64,000 bases of DNA from CBDCYN01 sp965224205. Its GTDB lineage: Bacteria > Planctomycetota > Phycisphaerae > Phycisphaerales > Phycisphaeraceae. The stretch is taken from positions 62,001 to 126,000 of the forward strand of contig CBDCYN010000013.1 in NCBI GenBank assembly GCA_965224205.1. Reading direction: 5' to 3'. Both the position numbers and the translations under genes were made by a program. The notes under the pieces were generated by a model. The model saw nothing but the letters and a program-made list of their open reading frames with translations, had not been told where the DNA came from and made no database searches. Below are positions 45,267 to 53,649 of this stretch, piece after piece (position 1 is the stretch's first letter; each line of letters opens with the position of its first letter).

Positions 45267-45929
45267 CGGTGGGGGTTCCCTTGTCGATTTTACGCCGAGG
45301 TAGCATAACAAGTATAGGCTAACCCGGGCGGCGCGTGCCGATCCTTGGGCTGTATGAGTCGGAACCATGGCTGAAATCGCCGTACGCTGACGGTGCGTGT
45401 CGTTTTATATGATGAGATACGGGCAGGTCGTGGGGTTGGATGCCTTGTGTGAGATTTTTTCGGTTTATCGTGAAATCTCCGAATCCTCCCGGGTAGAAAC
45501 TGAAGATATGCGTCGTGTGTGTAATGGTCGCGTCGATCATGCCTCCGGCTCTGAGGCTCGCCTTACCGGGTACACGATTCGTGTCGCCAGATCATCCGAG
45601 ATGGGTCAGGGTGATGACCCGGCGTCTGTGAGCGTGTGCGCCGGGTTGAGGGATGAACCGTTTGCCTGTGTGGCGTGCGGCGTGCGGTGTGTGGATGGGT
45701 GGTGTAATATAGATTTGTTTCAAGGTCGGGTTGCCGATCGATCGATGGTCCCGTGACGATCAGGAGCTGCCACGAGCCGTTATCACCTCTATCCGATGAT
45801 CGAACATCGAGCACAACCGACCTCCCCCCGTTGGGGCCACCCAAGCTGTCCAGACCCGTATCAAGTTCTTATTCTGAACCGTCGGTGGATGCGTGGATAT
45901 CGCGATCCGCCGCAGTAGGGAGAGAATCG
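45267..45929. other. Divergent promoter region of gspD and the Rrf2 gene, with a partial R1
   Basis: No convincing gene. The region must hold the promoters of the T2SS operon (minus) and the Rrf2 regulator (plus). A fragment of R1 (CCGGGTACACGATTCGTGTCGC and CATCCGAGATGGGT) lies at about 45567-45607. Small open frames on both strands lack ribosome sites. The Rrf2 protein might act here, but I see no clear palindromic operator. Confidence 0.45.
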
Positions 45930-46406
45930 ATGATCTATTCGAACGCTTGTGCTTACGCGATCCGGGCCCTTTGCCGTTTGGCGCTGCTAAGGCCAGACGG
46001 GTACGTCTTGCTCGACGAGCTTTGCGAGGGGACGGATCTGCCGCGTCATTTTGTGGCCAAGATTTTTCAGGACCTGGTCCGTCGCGGGTTGCTCACCAGC
46101 GCCAAGGGGCGGGGCGGGGGGTTTGCCCTCGCGAGGAAACCGAGCCAGATTTCGCTTTACGATATCGTGGAGATGATCGACGGGGTCGAGCAGCTCGACC
46201 ATTGCGTGGTGGGGATGGAGCCGTGTAACGATCATCAGCCGTGCCCCCAACACGACCAATGGAAGCCGATCCGCCAACAACTCAAACGGTATCTCCAAGA
46301 CACAACACTTTTGGCGATGAGTCGTACGCTGTCGAAGAAGTTTAAACTCTTGGGCAAGCCGGTCCCGATCCCCAACAGCAGGTCGAAACCCGTGCGGGTG
46401 CGGTGA
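45930..46406 (+). CDS. Rrf2 family transcriptional regulator with Cys cluster
   Basis: A 158-residue DNA-binding protein. The winged helix-turn-helix (about 1-80) has YAIRALCRLALLRPDGYVLLDELCEGTDLPRHFVAKIFQDLVRRGLL and GRGGGFALARKP, the wing. The CVVGMEPCNDHQPCPQHDQW region (about 92-112) has three Cys, as in the iron-sulfur-binding Rrf2 proteins (IscR, NsrR). Thus it may sense iron-sulfur status, NO or redox. The start at 45930 has AGGGAGAG upstream. It is divergent from the gspD operon, so autoregulation or control of that operon is possible but not shown. No isc or suf genes are near. Confidence 0.9.
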   Translation: MIYSNACAYAIRALCRLALLRPDGYVLLDELCEGTDLPRHFVAKIFQDLVRRGLLTSAKGRGGGFALARKPSQISLYDIVEMIDGVEQLDHCVVGMEPCNDHQPCPQHDQWKPIRQQLKRYLQDTTLLAMSRTLSKKFKLLGKPVPIPNSRSKPVRVR

Positions 46407-46560
46407 CCGGGGGTTGGGGCGGGGCTGGGGTTATTGCGGCTTTAACCCTCGCCCGCGTGTATCCCGATCCCGGGTGGCAACATGGCGTGGTCCGTGAACG
46501 CGGCGGCGAAGTGGTCGGTGTCGATGGTTAGAGCGGTTTCGAAGTTGGTGTGGTAGCTTC

Positions 46561-46600
46561 ACAGCGAGCTGCGACCGTCAGAGAGCGGGTTCTTTGGGCC
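46561..46600 (+). repeat. Hairpin repeat R3, left half only
   Basis: AGCGAGCTGCGACCGTCAGAG followed by AGCGGGTTCTT matches the left arm of the full R3 elements at 51407 and 55563 (a T-for-C change in the first arm). The right arm is missing. Confidence 0.65.
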
Positions 46601-46642
46601 GATCGTCATCCAGACAGGCTCTACACAGATCAAGAAAACGCT

Positions 46643-46737
46643 GTATACGCATCGCGTATCAAAATACCGCGTCGGGTACGCGCTGGACCCCGAAAAGTTA
46701 AAAGTTACACGCCTCGTACACGAATCACGTCGTGTTG
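46643..46737 (+). repeat. Interspersed repeat R1, copy e
   Basis: A full copy in the same orientation as copy c: GTATACGCATCGCGTATCAA, AATACCGCGTCGGGTACGCG, CTGGACCCCG, CTCGTACACGAATCACG. It ends exactly one base before the stop codon region of bioF (46738), so it forms the gap between the Rrf2 gene and bioF. Confidence 0.85.
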
Positions 46738-47946
46738 TCACCCAGGATGGGTGTAGGTACGCAGGGCTTCGATGAGCTGGGGCAGGTGATGGTCGTCGAG
46801 GTCTGCCCTTAGGCTGATCCTCACGCGGGACGACCCCGGGGGTACCGTGGGGGGACGGATCGCGGGGACGTACAAGCCGTGGGCCCGCAGGTGTTCGGAT
46901 AGGGCTAAGGCGTCGTGGGGCGAGCCGAGCTGAAGCGAGAAGATGGGGCCGCCCGCCAAGCGGCCCGGGGGCAGGCGGTGGTGCCAATGGATCTCGATGA
47001 GCATCTCGTGGAGTTGGCGTGACAGGGCGGCGAGCCGTTGGCGGCGCCACGGTTCATCGCGGACCACGTCCAGGGCCGCGATGATCGCGGCGGTTTGGCT
47101 GGGCGTGACGGCGGTGGTGTAGATGAACGGGCGGGCGTGGTTGACGAGGGTATCGATCACTTCGTGGCTGGCGGTGATGATCCCCCCGATCGCCCCCAAT
47201 GCTTTGCTGGCGGTGCTTACGGTCACGCCCACTTTGTCGCTGACGTGTTGCAGCTCGCACAGCCCGGCTGCGGTGGGGCCTAGGACGCCGGTGGCGTGGG
47301 CTTCGTCGACGATCAACAGAGCGTCGAACCGTTGGGCCAGCTCGCAGAGCTCGGGCAGGTCGGCGGTATCCCCGTCCATGGAGAAAACCGACTCGGTGAC
47401 GATCAGGCGGGTGGGTGCATGGCCGCGGGGAGAGGGGCGGGCGGTATCGGCGTGACGTTCTAAGAGGCGGGTGAGCTTGCGGGTTTGTCCATGGGGGAAG
47501 GTCCGCACCGTGGCGCCGCTGAGCCGGGCGGCGTCGATCAAGCTGGCGTGGCAGAGCTTGTCGAGGCAGATCAGGTCGCCCCGTTGGGCGAGGCCGGTGA
47601 GTACCGCGAGGTTGGCCATATAACCGGTGGGGATCAGCAGGGCGGCTTGGGCGTGTTTGAAGCGGGCGAAGCGGCGCTCGGCTTGGGCGTGGAGGGTGAG
47701 GGTGCCGCTGATCAGCCGGCTGGCGGCGGCCCCGAGGCCGAATTCTTGGATCGCATCTACGGCGGCTTGCTTGAGACGGGGGTGCTGGGACAGGCCCAGG
47801 TAATCATTGCTAGCCAGGTTCACCCAGGTGTCGTGGTGGTGGCGGATGATGGGGCCGGTGCGGTCCAACGCGGATAAGCTCCGCCACAGATCAGACGCTT
47901 GCAAGCGATCCCGTTGGGCCGCCCACCGGTGAGGCCAGCTGTTCAT
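46738..47946 (-). CDS. bioF: 8-amino-7-oxononanoate synthase (biotin synthesis)
   Basis: A 402-residue alpha-oxoamine synthase using PLP. It has WVNLASNDYLGLSQHPRLK, FGLGAAASRLISGTLTLHAQAERR, VTESVFSMDGDTADLPEL, the Asp/His pair in LLIVDEAHATGVLG and the Schiff-base Lys in STASKALGAIGG. BioF joins pimeloyl-ACP/CoA and alanine. 2-amino-3-ketobutyrate ligase is the main alternative, but the LISGTLTLHAQAE and AHATGVLGP context favours BioF. The start at 47946 matches the family; 44 upstream codons look non-coding. No other bio genes are adjacent. Its stop abuts repeat R1. Confidence 0.88.
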   Translation of the reverse strand: MNSWPHRWAAQRDRLQASDLWRSLSALDRTGPIIRHHHDTWVNLASNDYLGLSQHPRLKQAAVDAIQEFGLGAAASRLISGTLTLHAQAERRFARFKHAQAALLIPTGYMANLAVLTGLAQRGDLICLDKLCHASLIDAARLSGATVRTFPHGQTRKLTRLLERHADTARPSPRGHAPTRLIVTESVFSMDGDTADLPELCELAQRFDALLIVDEAHATGVLGPTAAGLCELQHVSDKVGVTVSTASKALGAIGGIITASHEVIDTLVNHARPFIYTTAVTPSQTAAIIAALDVVRDEPWRRQRLAALSRQLHEMLIEIHWHHRLPPGRLAGGPIFSLQLGSPHDALALSEHLRAHGLYVPAIRPPTVPPGSSRVRISLRADLDDHHLPQLIEALRTYTHPG

Positions 47947-48179
47947 GGAAACACACCGTAGGTCATGCTGTTGCGTCGGCAGGCGAGGATAAGCACGGCG
48001 ATCCATGATACCGCGTCCGCGATGCGCTAGCCCCGGAGGATTCCGTCGTGGCGTAGACGGGGCATGGGGTATTTTCATCCGGGATGAAGTTGGTTTCGGG
48101 TATTCGGGTAGAAGATCCGCAGGGACGCGATCAACGGGTGATCGACGCGCTGTGTATCAACGCATCGCGTATCTAACAA

Positions 48180-48261
48180 GCTGTTTCAAAACCTATCTCC
48201 CGTTGGTTTCCGCACTGGCTGACAAGCAGCCAGTGGCACCCGTCCATGGTTTTTGAAACAG
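48180..48261. repeat. Hairpin repeat R4, copy b, followed by a related half-element
   Basis: The outer arms GCTGTTTCAAAAC and GTTTTTGAAACAGC pair exactly apart from one insertion, and enclose CACTGGCTGACAAGCAGCCAG followed by TGGCACC. Just downstream (to about 48340) lies a second imperfect hairpin (CGTGTGTGAGAAG.. / ..CTTTTCACGCATG) and a stretch at 48331-48352 (GCATTTTCTCAATGAGTGTATC) like the end of R2. The rest of the 47947-48751 gap holds only R3 (48361) and no gene. Confidence 0.75.
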
Positions 48262-48360
48262 CGTCTAAATCCGTGTGTGAGAAGTGGCACCCAATATGGG
48301 GTTTGTATGCTTTTCACGCATGTTTTAGGGCATTTTCTCAATGAGTGTATCGCGCTGGCC

Positions 48361-48428
48361 GCGAGCCGCGACCGTGAGGGGCGGGTTGGACGCCAAGAGG
48401 AACCCGCTTGCTGACACGCTCGGCTTGT
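48361..48428 (+). repeat. Hairpin repeat R3, copy with both arms
   Basis: GCGAGCCGCGACCGTGAGGG and GGAACCCGCTTGCTGACACG are the two arms of R3 with a shorter loop (about 18 bases). The right arm ends CGCTCGGCTTG instead of CGCGCGGCTCGC, a partly decayed copy. Confidence 0.75.
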
Positions 48429-48751
48429 GTGAAGCGATACAGGCAATCAGAAAACGCCCTATGGTGCTGGGTGGGGGATGGTTTCTGGTGTTTTCGAGGG
48501 AACAACCCCTTCTTACGGATCCTTGCCTCTTCGGGGCTACCCTGCTCTTACCTGGAACCGGTCCATCAAGCATTGAGAGGGGAAGAGTATGGGAAGGGGG
48601 GGTGTGGAACACGCACTCAACCTTAAAGGTATCTGCGTGGCGTACACACACAGATCGCCCCGCCCCGTACTCAGTGAGGGGACTAAACTGCTACCGTCCA
48701 CCGGCATTTAACGATTGCCGCCCTAGCTCTTAGGCCCCCGAAGATTATATT

Positions 48752-49093
48752 TCACACCGAAACGGCTGAATCGTTGGGGTTTGTGGTGGGCTCGATCGAC
48801 GCCGCGTCGTCGTTGCCGAGCGTTTGTTTCATAAGGCGACCGACCTTGAACTTTACGGTCCGTTTCGGGGGGACGCGCACGGGGTCGAGCGTTTTTGGAT
48901 TTTGAGCCATCCGTGCCTTGCGGTGTTTGACCTCAAACACGCCGAAGTCACGAAATTCTAAGCGGTTACCCTTCCCAAGCTCAACGATGATGTTGTCGAG
49001 AAAACTCTGGATAATTTTCTTGACCACCACCCGTTTCTGGTCTGTGGCTGTGGCGATATGATCAATCAATTCTTTCTTGGTGACCGTGGCCAT
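48752..49093 (-). CDS. HU/IHF family DNA-binding protein
   Basis: A 113-residue nucleoid protein: TKKELIDHIATATDQKRVVVKKIIQSFLDNIIVEL at the N-terminus, then GNRLEFRDFGVFEVKHRKARMAQNPKTLDPVRVPPKRTVKFKVGRLMKQTL, in which the beta-arm bears the intercalating Pro region (NPKT). It bends and packs DNA as a dimer. The C-terminus has about 18 extra Asn/Asp/Thr-rich residues. The start at 49093 has AGGGAG upstream. It could be an HU homodimer or one subunit of an IHF-like protein. Confidence 0.92.
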   Translation of the reverse strand: MATVTKKELIDHIATATDQKRVVVKKIIQSFLDNIIVELGKGNRLEFRDFGVFEVKHRKARMAQNPKTLDPVRVPPKRTVKFKVGRLMKQTLGNDDAASIEPTTNPNDSAVSV

Positions 49094-49965
49094 TGAGTGA
49101 AGCTCCCTATCCACGTGTGATCCATCAATCGGTGAATGCTAAAGCTGAATGAAACCTTTAAACCATGAATCTATAGTTAGTGAGACCTCGGATGATCTGT
49201 TTCACTTATCTCCCATCAGCAAGGCACTTAGTATGACAGGTAAATGCCGTGGGGTCAAGGCGAAAGGACAATTGAACCCAACCCGCATCCCATGACGCAC
49301 CGCCAAGCGATTCTACCTTTTCTTATCCAATTCTTATCCAAGGTCCCGCTGATGGCGTTGGTGTGAACACGCGTTCGACGTCGGGGACGATGGCCGCTGG
49401 CATGACGTTGGATAATGTCAGTCAATGATTTACGTAACATGATCATAAAACTCCGTTGGTCCATGGGGGCCGCGGCTTTAGAAACCCCCGATCGCCTCAA
49501 GTTGTGTGAACCGTATCGCCGGTCCGACTAGGGGGCGTGCATCGAATGATCCGACGAAGGCAACGGCGAGGCTGGCTGTCGATTTCAAGACACGTCTGGT
49601 GGTTTTCTTGTGGATAAAATAGCATTAAATTGGTGATAAATAATGAAATCATTGCGCAAAATGAGCGATTAATAGACGTAAAAATAACATAAATTCATGA
49701 TTTTTTCACGTTTTTGCTCAGTTTTTAGATGTCATGGGGGTGTTTTTGTTCGGCTGGGTCACGGTGGGTGAGAGCGGCGGGGTGATCTCGTGGTGGCCCG
49801 GTTCCTGGCGGGTCAAGGCGAGCGATCTTCTCACGGCAGGAGGCGCTAAGCTCAGTGTAGGGCATCGAGGCTGCTTTAATTTGAAGTTCAGCCCCCCAGC
49901 TTAACGGAACCGATGCCCTGTTTTCACCGCTTCCGGTGTTGCACTTCAACCCTGAGACCATTCAT
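49094..49965. other. Gene-poor stretch with an AT-rich island and a fold-back segment
   Basis: No confident gene in 870 bases. A frame of 78 codons (49725-49961, minus) begins right after the DksA-like stop but shows no domain. The part at about 49610-49735 is unusually AT-rich for this genome (for example TTAAATTGGTGATAAATAAT). A fold-back lies at 49859-49919: AGGGCATCG and CGATGCCCT form the outer stem and GGCTG/CAGCC an inner one. Its role is not evident. Confidence 0.5.
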
Positions 49966-50820
49966 CTAAAACCGATTGAGGTTCCGCTCCCGCTGGCGTG
50001 CCACCTCGATGCAATATTTAGCCCAGGGCTTGGCGGTGAGCCGCGGCTTGCCGATCGGGGTGCCCGACTCGAGGCATACGCCATAGATCCCTTTTTCGAT
50101 CCGGATCAGGGCCTGGTCGATCTCTCGCAGGGTTTGACGCTCCGACTCCATCAGCCCCAGTGTGAACTCTTGTTCAAAGTTGTCGGACCCGACATCGGCC
50201 ATGTGCAACGGGACGTGGGACAGGTTCCCGTCGGCGTTCTTGTTACGGACATCGGTCTCCATCGCCTGGACGTCGCCGATGATCTCCGACCGCTTGTCGA
50301 GCAACATCTGCCGGTAGCGTGCGAGGTCCCGCTTGTGCAAACCCGACTTGATCTTACGCAAATCATCTTCACTAAGAGGCTCAGGAGGTGGCACGGAGCT
50401 GGCGTTGAGGACCTGCGGCTGGGTGGCACGGGCTGTCGATTTCGAGGACCCGGCGCGTTGACCTGTCGTGCGTTTAGGGGGTTGTCTTTTTGGGGGGCGA
50501 TCGGCTGTGGCGGCTGGTCGGTTCGCAGCGGTCTTCTTCGCTGAGGCGTTTTTTCTCGCTGCCGTCTTCTTGATTTTCTTAGCGACCTTGGTCTTCTTCC
50601 GCTTGACCGGTTGGGGCGCTGAGGCCTTGCTGGCCGCTTTGGCGGAGGTTTTCTTAGCTTTGGTCGTCGCCTTGGCCGTCACCTGGGTCGCCCGGGTGGT
50701 TTTGGTCTTCGCGGTTTTCTTGGTCTTCTTGACCGCAGCCGACCGGGTCGACTTCTTAGGTGTAGACTTCTTCTTTTTCTTGATGGCCTTATGGGGTGAA
50801 GGGGTTTTCTTCTTGGCCAC
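49966..50820 (-). CDS. DksA/TraR-like protein with histone-H1-like Lys/Ala-rich N-terminus
   Basis: A 284-residue protein. Residues 1 to about 130 are a Lys/Ala/Thr/Pro-rich tail (KKKKKSTPKKSTRSAAVKK, ATTKAKKTSAKAASKAS) like bacterial histone H1 homologs. Residues about 150-284 are a coiled-coil-plus-zinc-finger DksA fold (RDLARYRQMLLDKRSEIIGDVQ, EFTLGLMESERQTLREIDQALIRIEKGIYGVC, TAKPWAKYC). Only the first Cys of each pair remains (Cys249, Cys270; the partners are Ser and Val), so zinc binding would need other ligands or be lost. DksA proteins bind RNA polymerase; the tail would bind DNA or RNA. A GTG start at 50820 has GGAG six bases upstream; the longer TTG frame is rejected. Confidence 0.85.
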   Translation of the reverse strand: MAKKKTPSPHKAIKKKKKSTPKKSTRSAAVKKTKKTAKTKTTRATQVTAKATTKAKKTSAKAASKASAPQPVKRKKTKVAKKIKKTAARKNASAKKTAANRPAATADRPPKRQPPKRTTGQRAGSSKSTARATQPQVLNASSVPPPEPLSEDDLRKIKSGLHKRDLARYRQMLLDKRSEIIGDVQAMETDVRNKNADGNLSHVPLHMADVGSDNFEQEFTLGLMESERQTLREIDQALIRIEKGIYGVCLESGTPIGKPRLTAKPWAKYCIEVARQRERNLNRF

Positions 50821-51141
50821 GACAAACTCCAATCTTTCCGCGACCTATCTGTTAATTATTAGCGTAAAGTCATTTACGCCAAATCAAGATCGCGTCGGCT
50901 TCCTCGAAGCGTTCAATGAAGCCGTGGATCCTAACATTGGACTTCTCCGGGTTCAAGCATGACATGTGTTTCAACGGGGTCATGGCAGGGCGATCGCATG
51001 ACCCATTGAAATGCTGTGGACCCCAGGCAAAGCGGCCCCTCTGGGCCGGGGGCCGGGGTATCGCCTTGATGTCGACTCGCGAGACGAGGTCCATGGTCCC
51101 GCCAAGCGGCTCGTCGGACGCATGCGATTGTGCTGAGGGAC

Positions 51142-51260
51142 TAGAGTGTTTTCTGGGTGAGTGTATCACGCGTGATGCGCCCACCACTGGGGAAAAAACA
51201 GGGTCTATCACAGGAATATTGAGATCGTGCCATGATACACCCATTGAGAAAACGCTCTAA
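51142..51260 (-). mobile_element. MITE-like element R2, copy 1
   Basis: A 119-base element with terminal inverted repeats: TAGAGTGTTTTCTGGGTGAG at the left and, reversed, TTAGAGCGTTTTCTCAATGG at the right. The interior holds the perfect palindrome ATCACGCGTGAT and a run of A's. It is about 97 percent identical (four differences) to the inverted copy at 53650-53769. It carries no gene, as in non-autonomous transposable elements. It sits in the leader region of the DksA-like gene. Confidence 0.82.
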
Positions 51261-51271
51261 ACACTTAGACA

Positions 51272-51403
51272 CTGTCGGAAAACTTTGATCGGGTGCCACG
51301 GGCTGCTTGTCAGCCAGTGCGAATACCTGTGTTGTTGGCGTTTGCACTGGCGGGCCAGCTGCCCGTGGCACACCCATGGACCTCAAAACGAGTTTCCCGA
51401 CAG
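51272..51403. repeat. Hairpin repeat R4, copy c, long multi-stem
   Basis: Three nested inverted repeats on one axis: CTGTCGG/CCGACAG at the ends with AAACT/AGTTT next to them, GTGCCACGGGC/GCCCGTGGCAC in the middle, and GCCAGTGC/GCACTGGC inside. The motif GCTGCTTGTCAGCCAGTG is the R4 signature in reverse. It starts 11 bases after R2 copy 1 and ends three bases before R3. Confidence 0.82.
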
Positions 51404-51406
51404 GGC

Positions 51407-51571
51407 CTAGGGCTCGGCCACGACCAAGTTTGCAGGGTTGGCCCCCTAGCGAGCCGCACCCGTGAGGAGGCGGGTTCTTGAGCCTAATTGGTGTTCGATC
51501 AGGAACCCGCTTGCTGACACGCGCGGCTCGCCAGGGCGTATGACCCGGAAATATCGCGTGACACGGCCCTA
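51407..51571. repeat. Hairpin repeat R3, full copy overlapping the DUF62 stop codon
   Basis: The core arms are AGCGAGCCGCACCCGTGAGG (from 51448) and TTGCTGACACGCGCGGCTCG (to 51531), flanked by a further outer homology shared with the copy at 55563. The outer end covers the stop codon (51569-51571) of the convergently read DUF62 gene. Confidence 0.82.
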
Positions 51572-52384
51572 CACCGAAGCCGGGTATCGCCACAGCTGCG
51601 GCTTGTAAGATGTTGGCTTGCGGGGCAATTGCTCGGCGGCGTTGCCCTGGCGGATCGCGATCTCGAGTCGGCCGGTCGAGCCGAAATACGCCAGCCACTG
51701 CCCAACCGGCACGTCGCTGAAGGTCCGGCTTAGACCGGGGATCCGCGTCTGAGCGATCCGCACCTCGAACGACCCGATATCACGGTGGTCCGCGCCGGCC
51801 CATTGGACGAAGAGGTCTTGCCGCAGATCGGTCACCAGGTTCCCGAACCGGTCGGCGTAGACGACGTGGAGGGTGAGCTGATCGTTTTCCATGATCGGCT
51901 GGGGCAACTCGAGGGGCGCCAGCACGTCGATCGGCTGCCCGAGATGCTCAAGCGGGACCCCGTTGGCCAGGTGGGCCGCGACCGGGGCGAAGATGTCGCG
52001 GCCGTGAAACGTGGGGCTGACCGGGTGTCGGTGGTAGCGGGGGTTTGTTAATCGGGTCACCCCGGTGACCGGGTCGTGCTGGGCGACTTCGGTGAAGAGG
52101 CCGTTGTCCGGGCCCACCCAGAAGCAGCGCCGTGTCTGAACCGCGATCGGGGCTCGTGGACCGCCTACCCCGGGGTCGACCACCGCGACATGGATGCTCC
52201 CGTCGGGGAAATAGCCCAGCAACGATTCGAGCAACACCGCGCCGGCGGCGATGTCATGAGCCGGTACCGTGTGGGTAAAGTCTACGACCTTAGCCCCCGG
52301 GGCGGTGTCCAAGATCACGCCCTTCATCAGGCCCACGTAGTGGCTCGACGGGCCGAAATCCGTGGTGAGGGTGATGATCGGCAT
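51569..52384 (-). CDS. DUF62 / SAM hydroxide adenosyltransferase family protein
   Basis: A 271-residue protein: MPIITLTTDFGPSSHYVGLMKGVIL at the start, HVAVVDPGVGGPRAPIAVQT, FWVGPDNGLFTEVA, SPTFHGRDIFAPVAAHLANG, and VVYADRFGNLVTDL. Characterised members hydrolyse S-adenosylmethionine to adenosine and methionine; related enzymes use chloride or fluoride. The catalytic Asp-Arg-His set is present in DPGVGGPR and FHGRD. The last codons lie in repeat R3. No SAM-related neighbours are seen. Confidence 0.9.
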   Translation of the reverse strand: MPIITLTTDFGPSSHYVGLMKGVILDTAPGAKVVDFTHTVPAHDIAAGAVLLESLLGYFPDGSIHVAVVDPGVGGPRAPIAVQTRRCFWVGPDNGLFTEVAQHDPVTGVTRLTNPRYHRHPVSPTFHGRDIFAPVAAHLANGVPLEHLGQPIDVLAPLELPQPIMENDQLTLHVVYADRFGNLVTDLRQDLFVQWAGADHRDIGSFEVRIAQTRIPGLSRTFSDVPVGQWLAYFGSTGRLEIAIRQGNAAEQLPRKPTSYKPQLWRYPASV

Positions 52385-52449
52385 CCGCGTAGAACGTCAC
52401 CTGGTTGAACCGGCTTTCCGGGGCTACTGCTCGGCTACCTTTCGGGGGG

Positions 52450-53445
52450 CTACCCGACCTGGGCGCCGTACTTGGCCATGTACTGCTCGTTGATCCAGGC
52501 GTACGTCTTGGCCATGCCGTCGCGCAGCGAGATCGAAGGCTCCCAGTTGAGATATTTCTGGATCAGGGTGTTGTCACTGTTGCGCCCGTTGACGCCTTTG
52601 GGCGCGTTGAGGTTGTACTCTCGCTTGAGCTTCACGCCGGCGATGTCCTCGACGATATCGACGAGCTGATTGATCGTCACCAGCTCGCTGGACCCGAGGT
52701 TGATCGGCTCTTCGATCTTGTTGTGGGCGATCAGGTCGATGCCCTTGATGCAGTCGTCAATGTACATGAAGCTGCGGGTCTGCTGGCCGTCGCCCCAGAT
52801 CTCGATCGATAGGTCCCCGGTGGCCTTGGCGTGGATGACTTTCCGGCAGATCGCTGCGGGGGCTTTCTCACGCCCGCCCTCCCAGGTGCCCTCGGGGCCG
52901 TAGACGTTGTGGAACCTCGCCACCCGGGTTAGAAGCCCGAAGTCTTCACGGAAGTGGCGGCACATCCGCTCGGAGAAAAGCTTCTCCCACCCGTAGCCGT
53001 CTTCGGCGAGGGCGGGGTACGCGTCCTCTTCCTTCAGGGCCACGACGTTGGCGTCCTTCTGCTTCTCGCCGTTGTAGACGCATGCCGAAGACGAGTAGAA
53101 GAACGTTTCCACGCCGGCTTCCTTCGCGGCCATGATCATGTGGGTGTTGATCAGCACCGAGAGCATACACAGGGCCTTGTTGTTCTCGATGAAGCCCATC
53201 CCGCCCATGTCGGCGGCGAGGTTGTAGATCTCGGTCGCCCCTTGGCAGGCGGCCTCACAGTTGGCTTTTTCCTGGAGGTCCATCTGGAGGTTCTCGACGT
53301 CGTCGAACACCTGGTACCACTCGTCGAACGGCTTGATATCCACGCTGCGGATGTTGGTGTAACCTCGGCGGCGGAACTCCGCGACGAGGTGGCCTCCGAT
53401 GAACCCGCCCCCGCCCGTGACGACGACTAATTGATCCTTCTTCAT
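52450..53445 (-). CDS. NAD-dependent epimerase, GDP-mannose 3,5-epimerase-like
   Basis: A 331-residue extended SDR enzyme. NAD-binding VVTGGGGFIGGHLVAEF, then AADMGGMGFIENNK, SSSACVYNG, the active-site Tyr/Lys in EDGYGWEKLFSERMC, and RFHNVYGPEGTWEGGREKAPAAICRK. The MGGMGFI and GTWEGGREKAPAAICRK blocks closely resemble plant GDP-mannose 3,5-epimerase, which makes GDP-L-galactose. In this bacterium it would more likely feed a surface glycan. It lies 65 bases upstream of the DUF62 start on the same strand and could be cotranscribed. Confidence 0.88.
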   Translation of the reverse strand: MKKDQLVVVTGGGGFIGGHLVAEFRRRGYTNIRSVDIKPFDEWYQVFDDVENLQMDLQEKANCEAACQGATEIYNLAADMGGMGFIENNKALCMLSVLINTHMIMAAKEAGVETFFYSSSACVYNGEKQKDANVVALKEEDAYPALAEDGYGWEKLFSERMCRHFREDFGLLTRVARFHNVYGPEGTWEGGREKAPAAICRKVIHAKATGDLSIEIWGDGQQTRSFMYIDDCIKGIDLIAHNKIEEPINLGSSELVTINQLVDIVEDIAGVKLKREYNLNAPKGVNGRNSDNTLIQKYLNWEPSISLRDGMAKTYAWINEQYMAKYGAQVG

Positions 53446-53493
53446 GCTCTAAATCCTCTTTTTTCTTGATCGTAAAGTAGTTTTAATTAATTG

Positions 53494-53499
53494 ATTATA
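53494..53499 (-). promoter_or_regulatory. Candidate -10 box (TATAAT) for the epimerase gene
   Basis: On the minus strand a perfect TATAAT lies about 50 bases before the start at 53445, followed by an AT-rich leader and an AGAGGA ribosome site. The -35 region is weak (about three of six matches). Supported by sequence only. Confidence 0.4.
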
Positions 53500-53649
53500 T
53501 CCCTCGATCGGTTCGGCGATGAAGCAGCGAGGCGGGTCGACCGGCTCTGATCGTCAACCCCCCAGCCGTGTTTATCGCAAATCCAGCAATGCGATTAGCA
53601 TAGCTCGATATCTGCCGGGTTTCCATAAATGCAAACACTTTCTATTTTT

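Noticed and set aside
49725..49961. A 78-codon frame directly after the DksA-like gene
   Set aside because: It contains both arms of the fold-back at 49859-49919, has no recognisable domain, and ends in a Pro/His-rich tail; kept as intergenic.
51141..51698. A 185-codon frame over repeats R2 to R4 and the DUF62 end
   Set aside because: It runs through three non-coding repeat elements and a real gene end in another frame.
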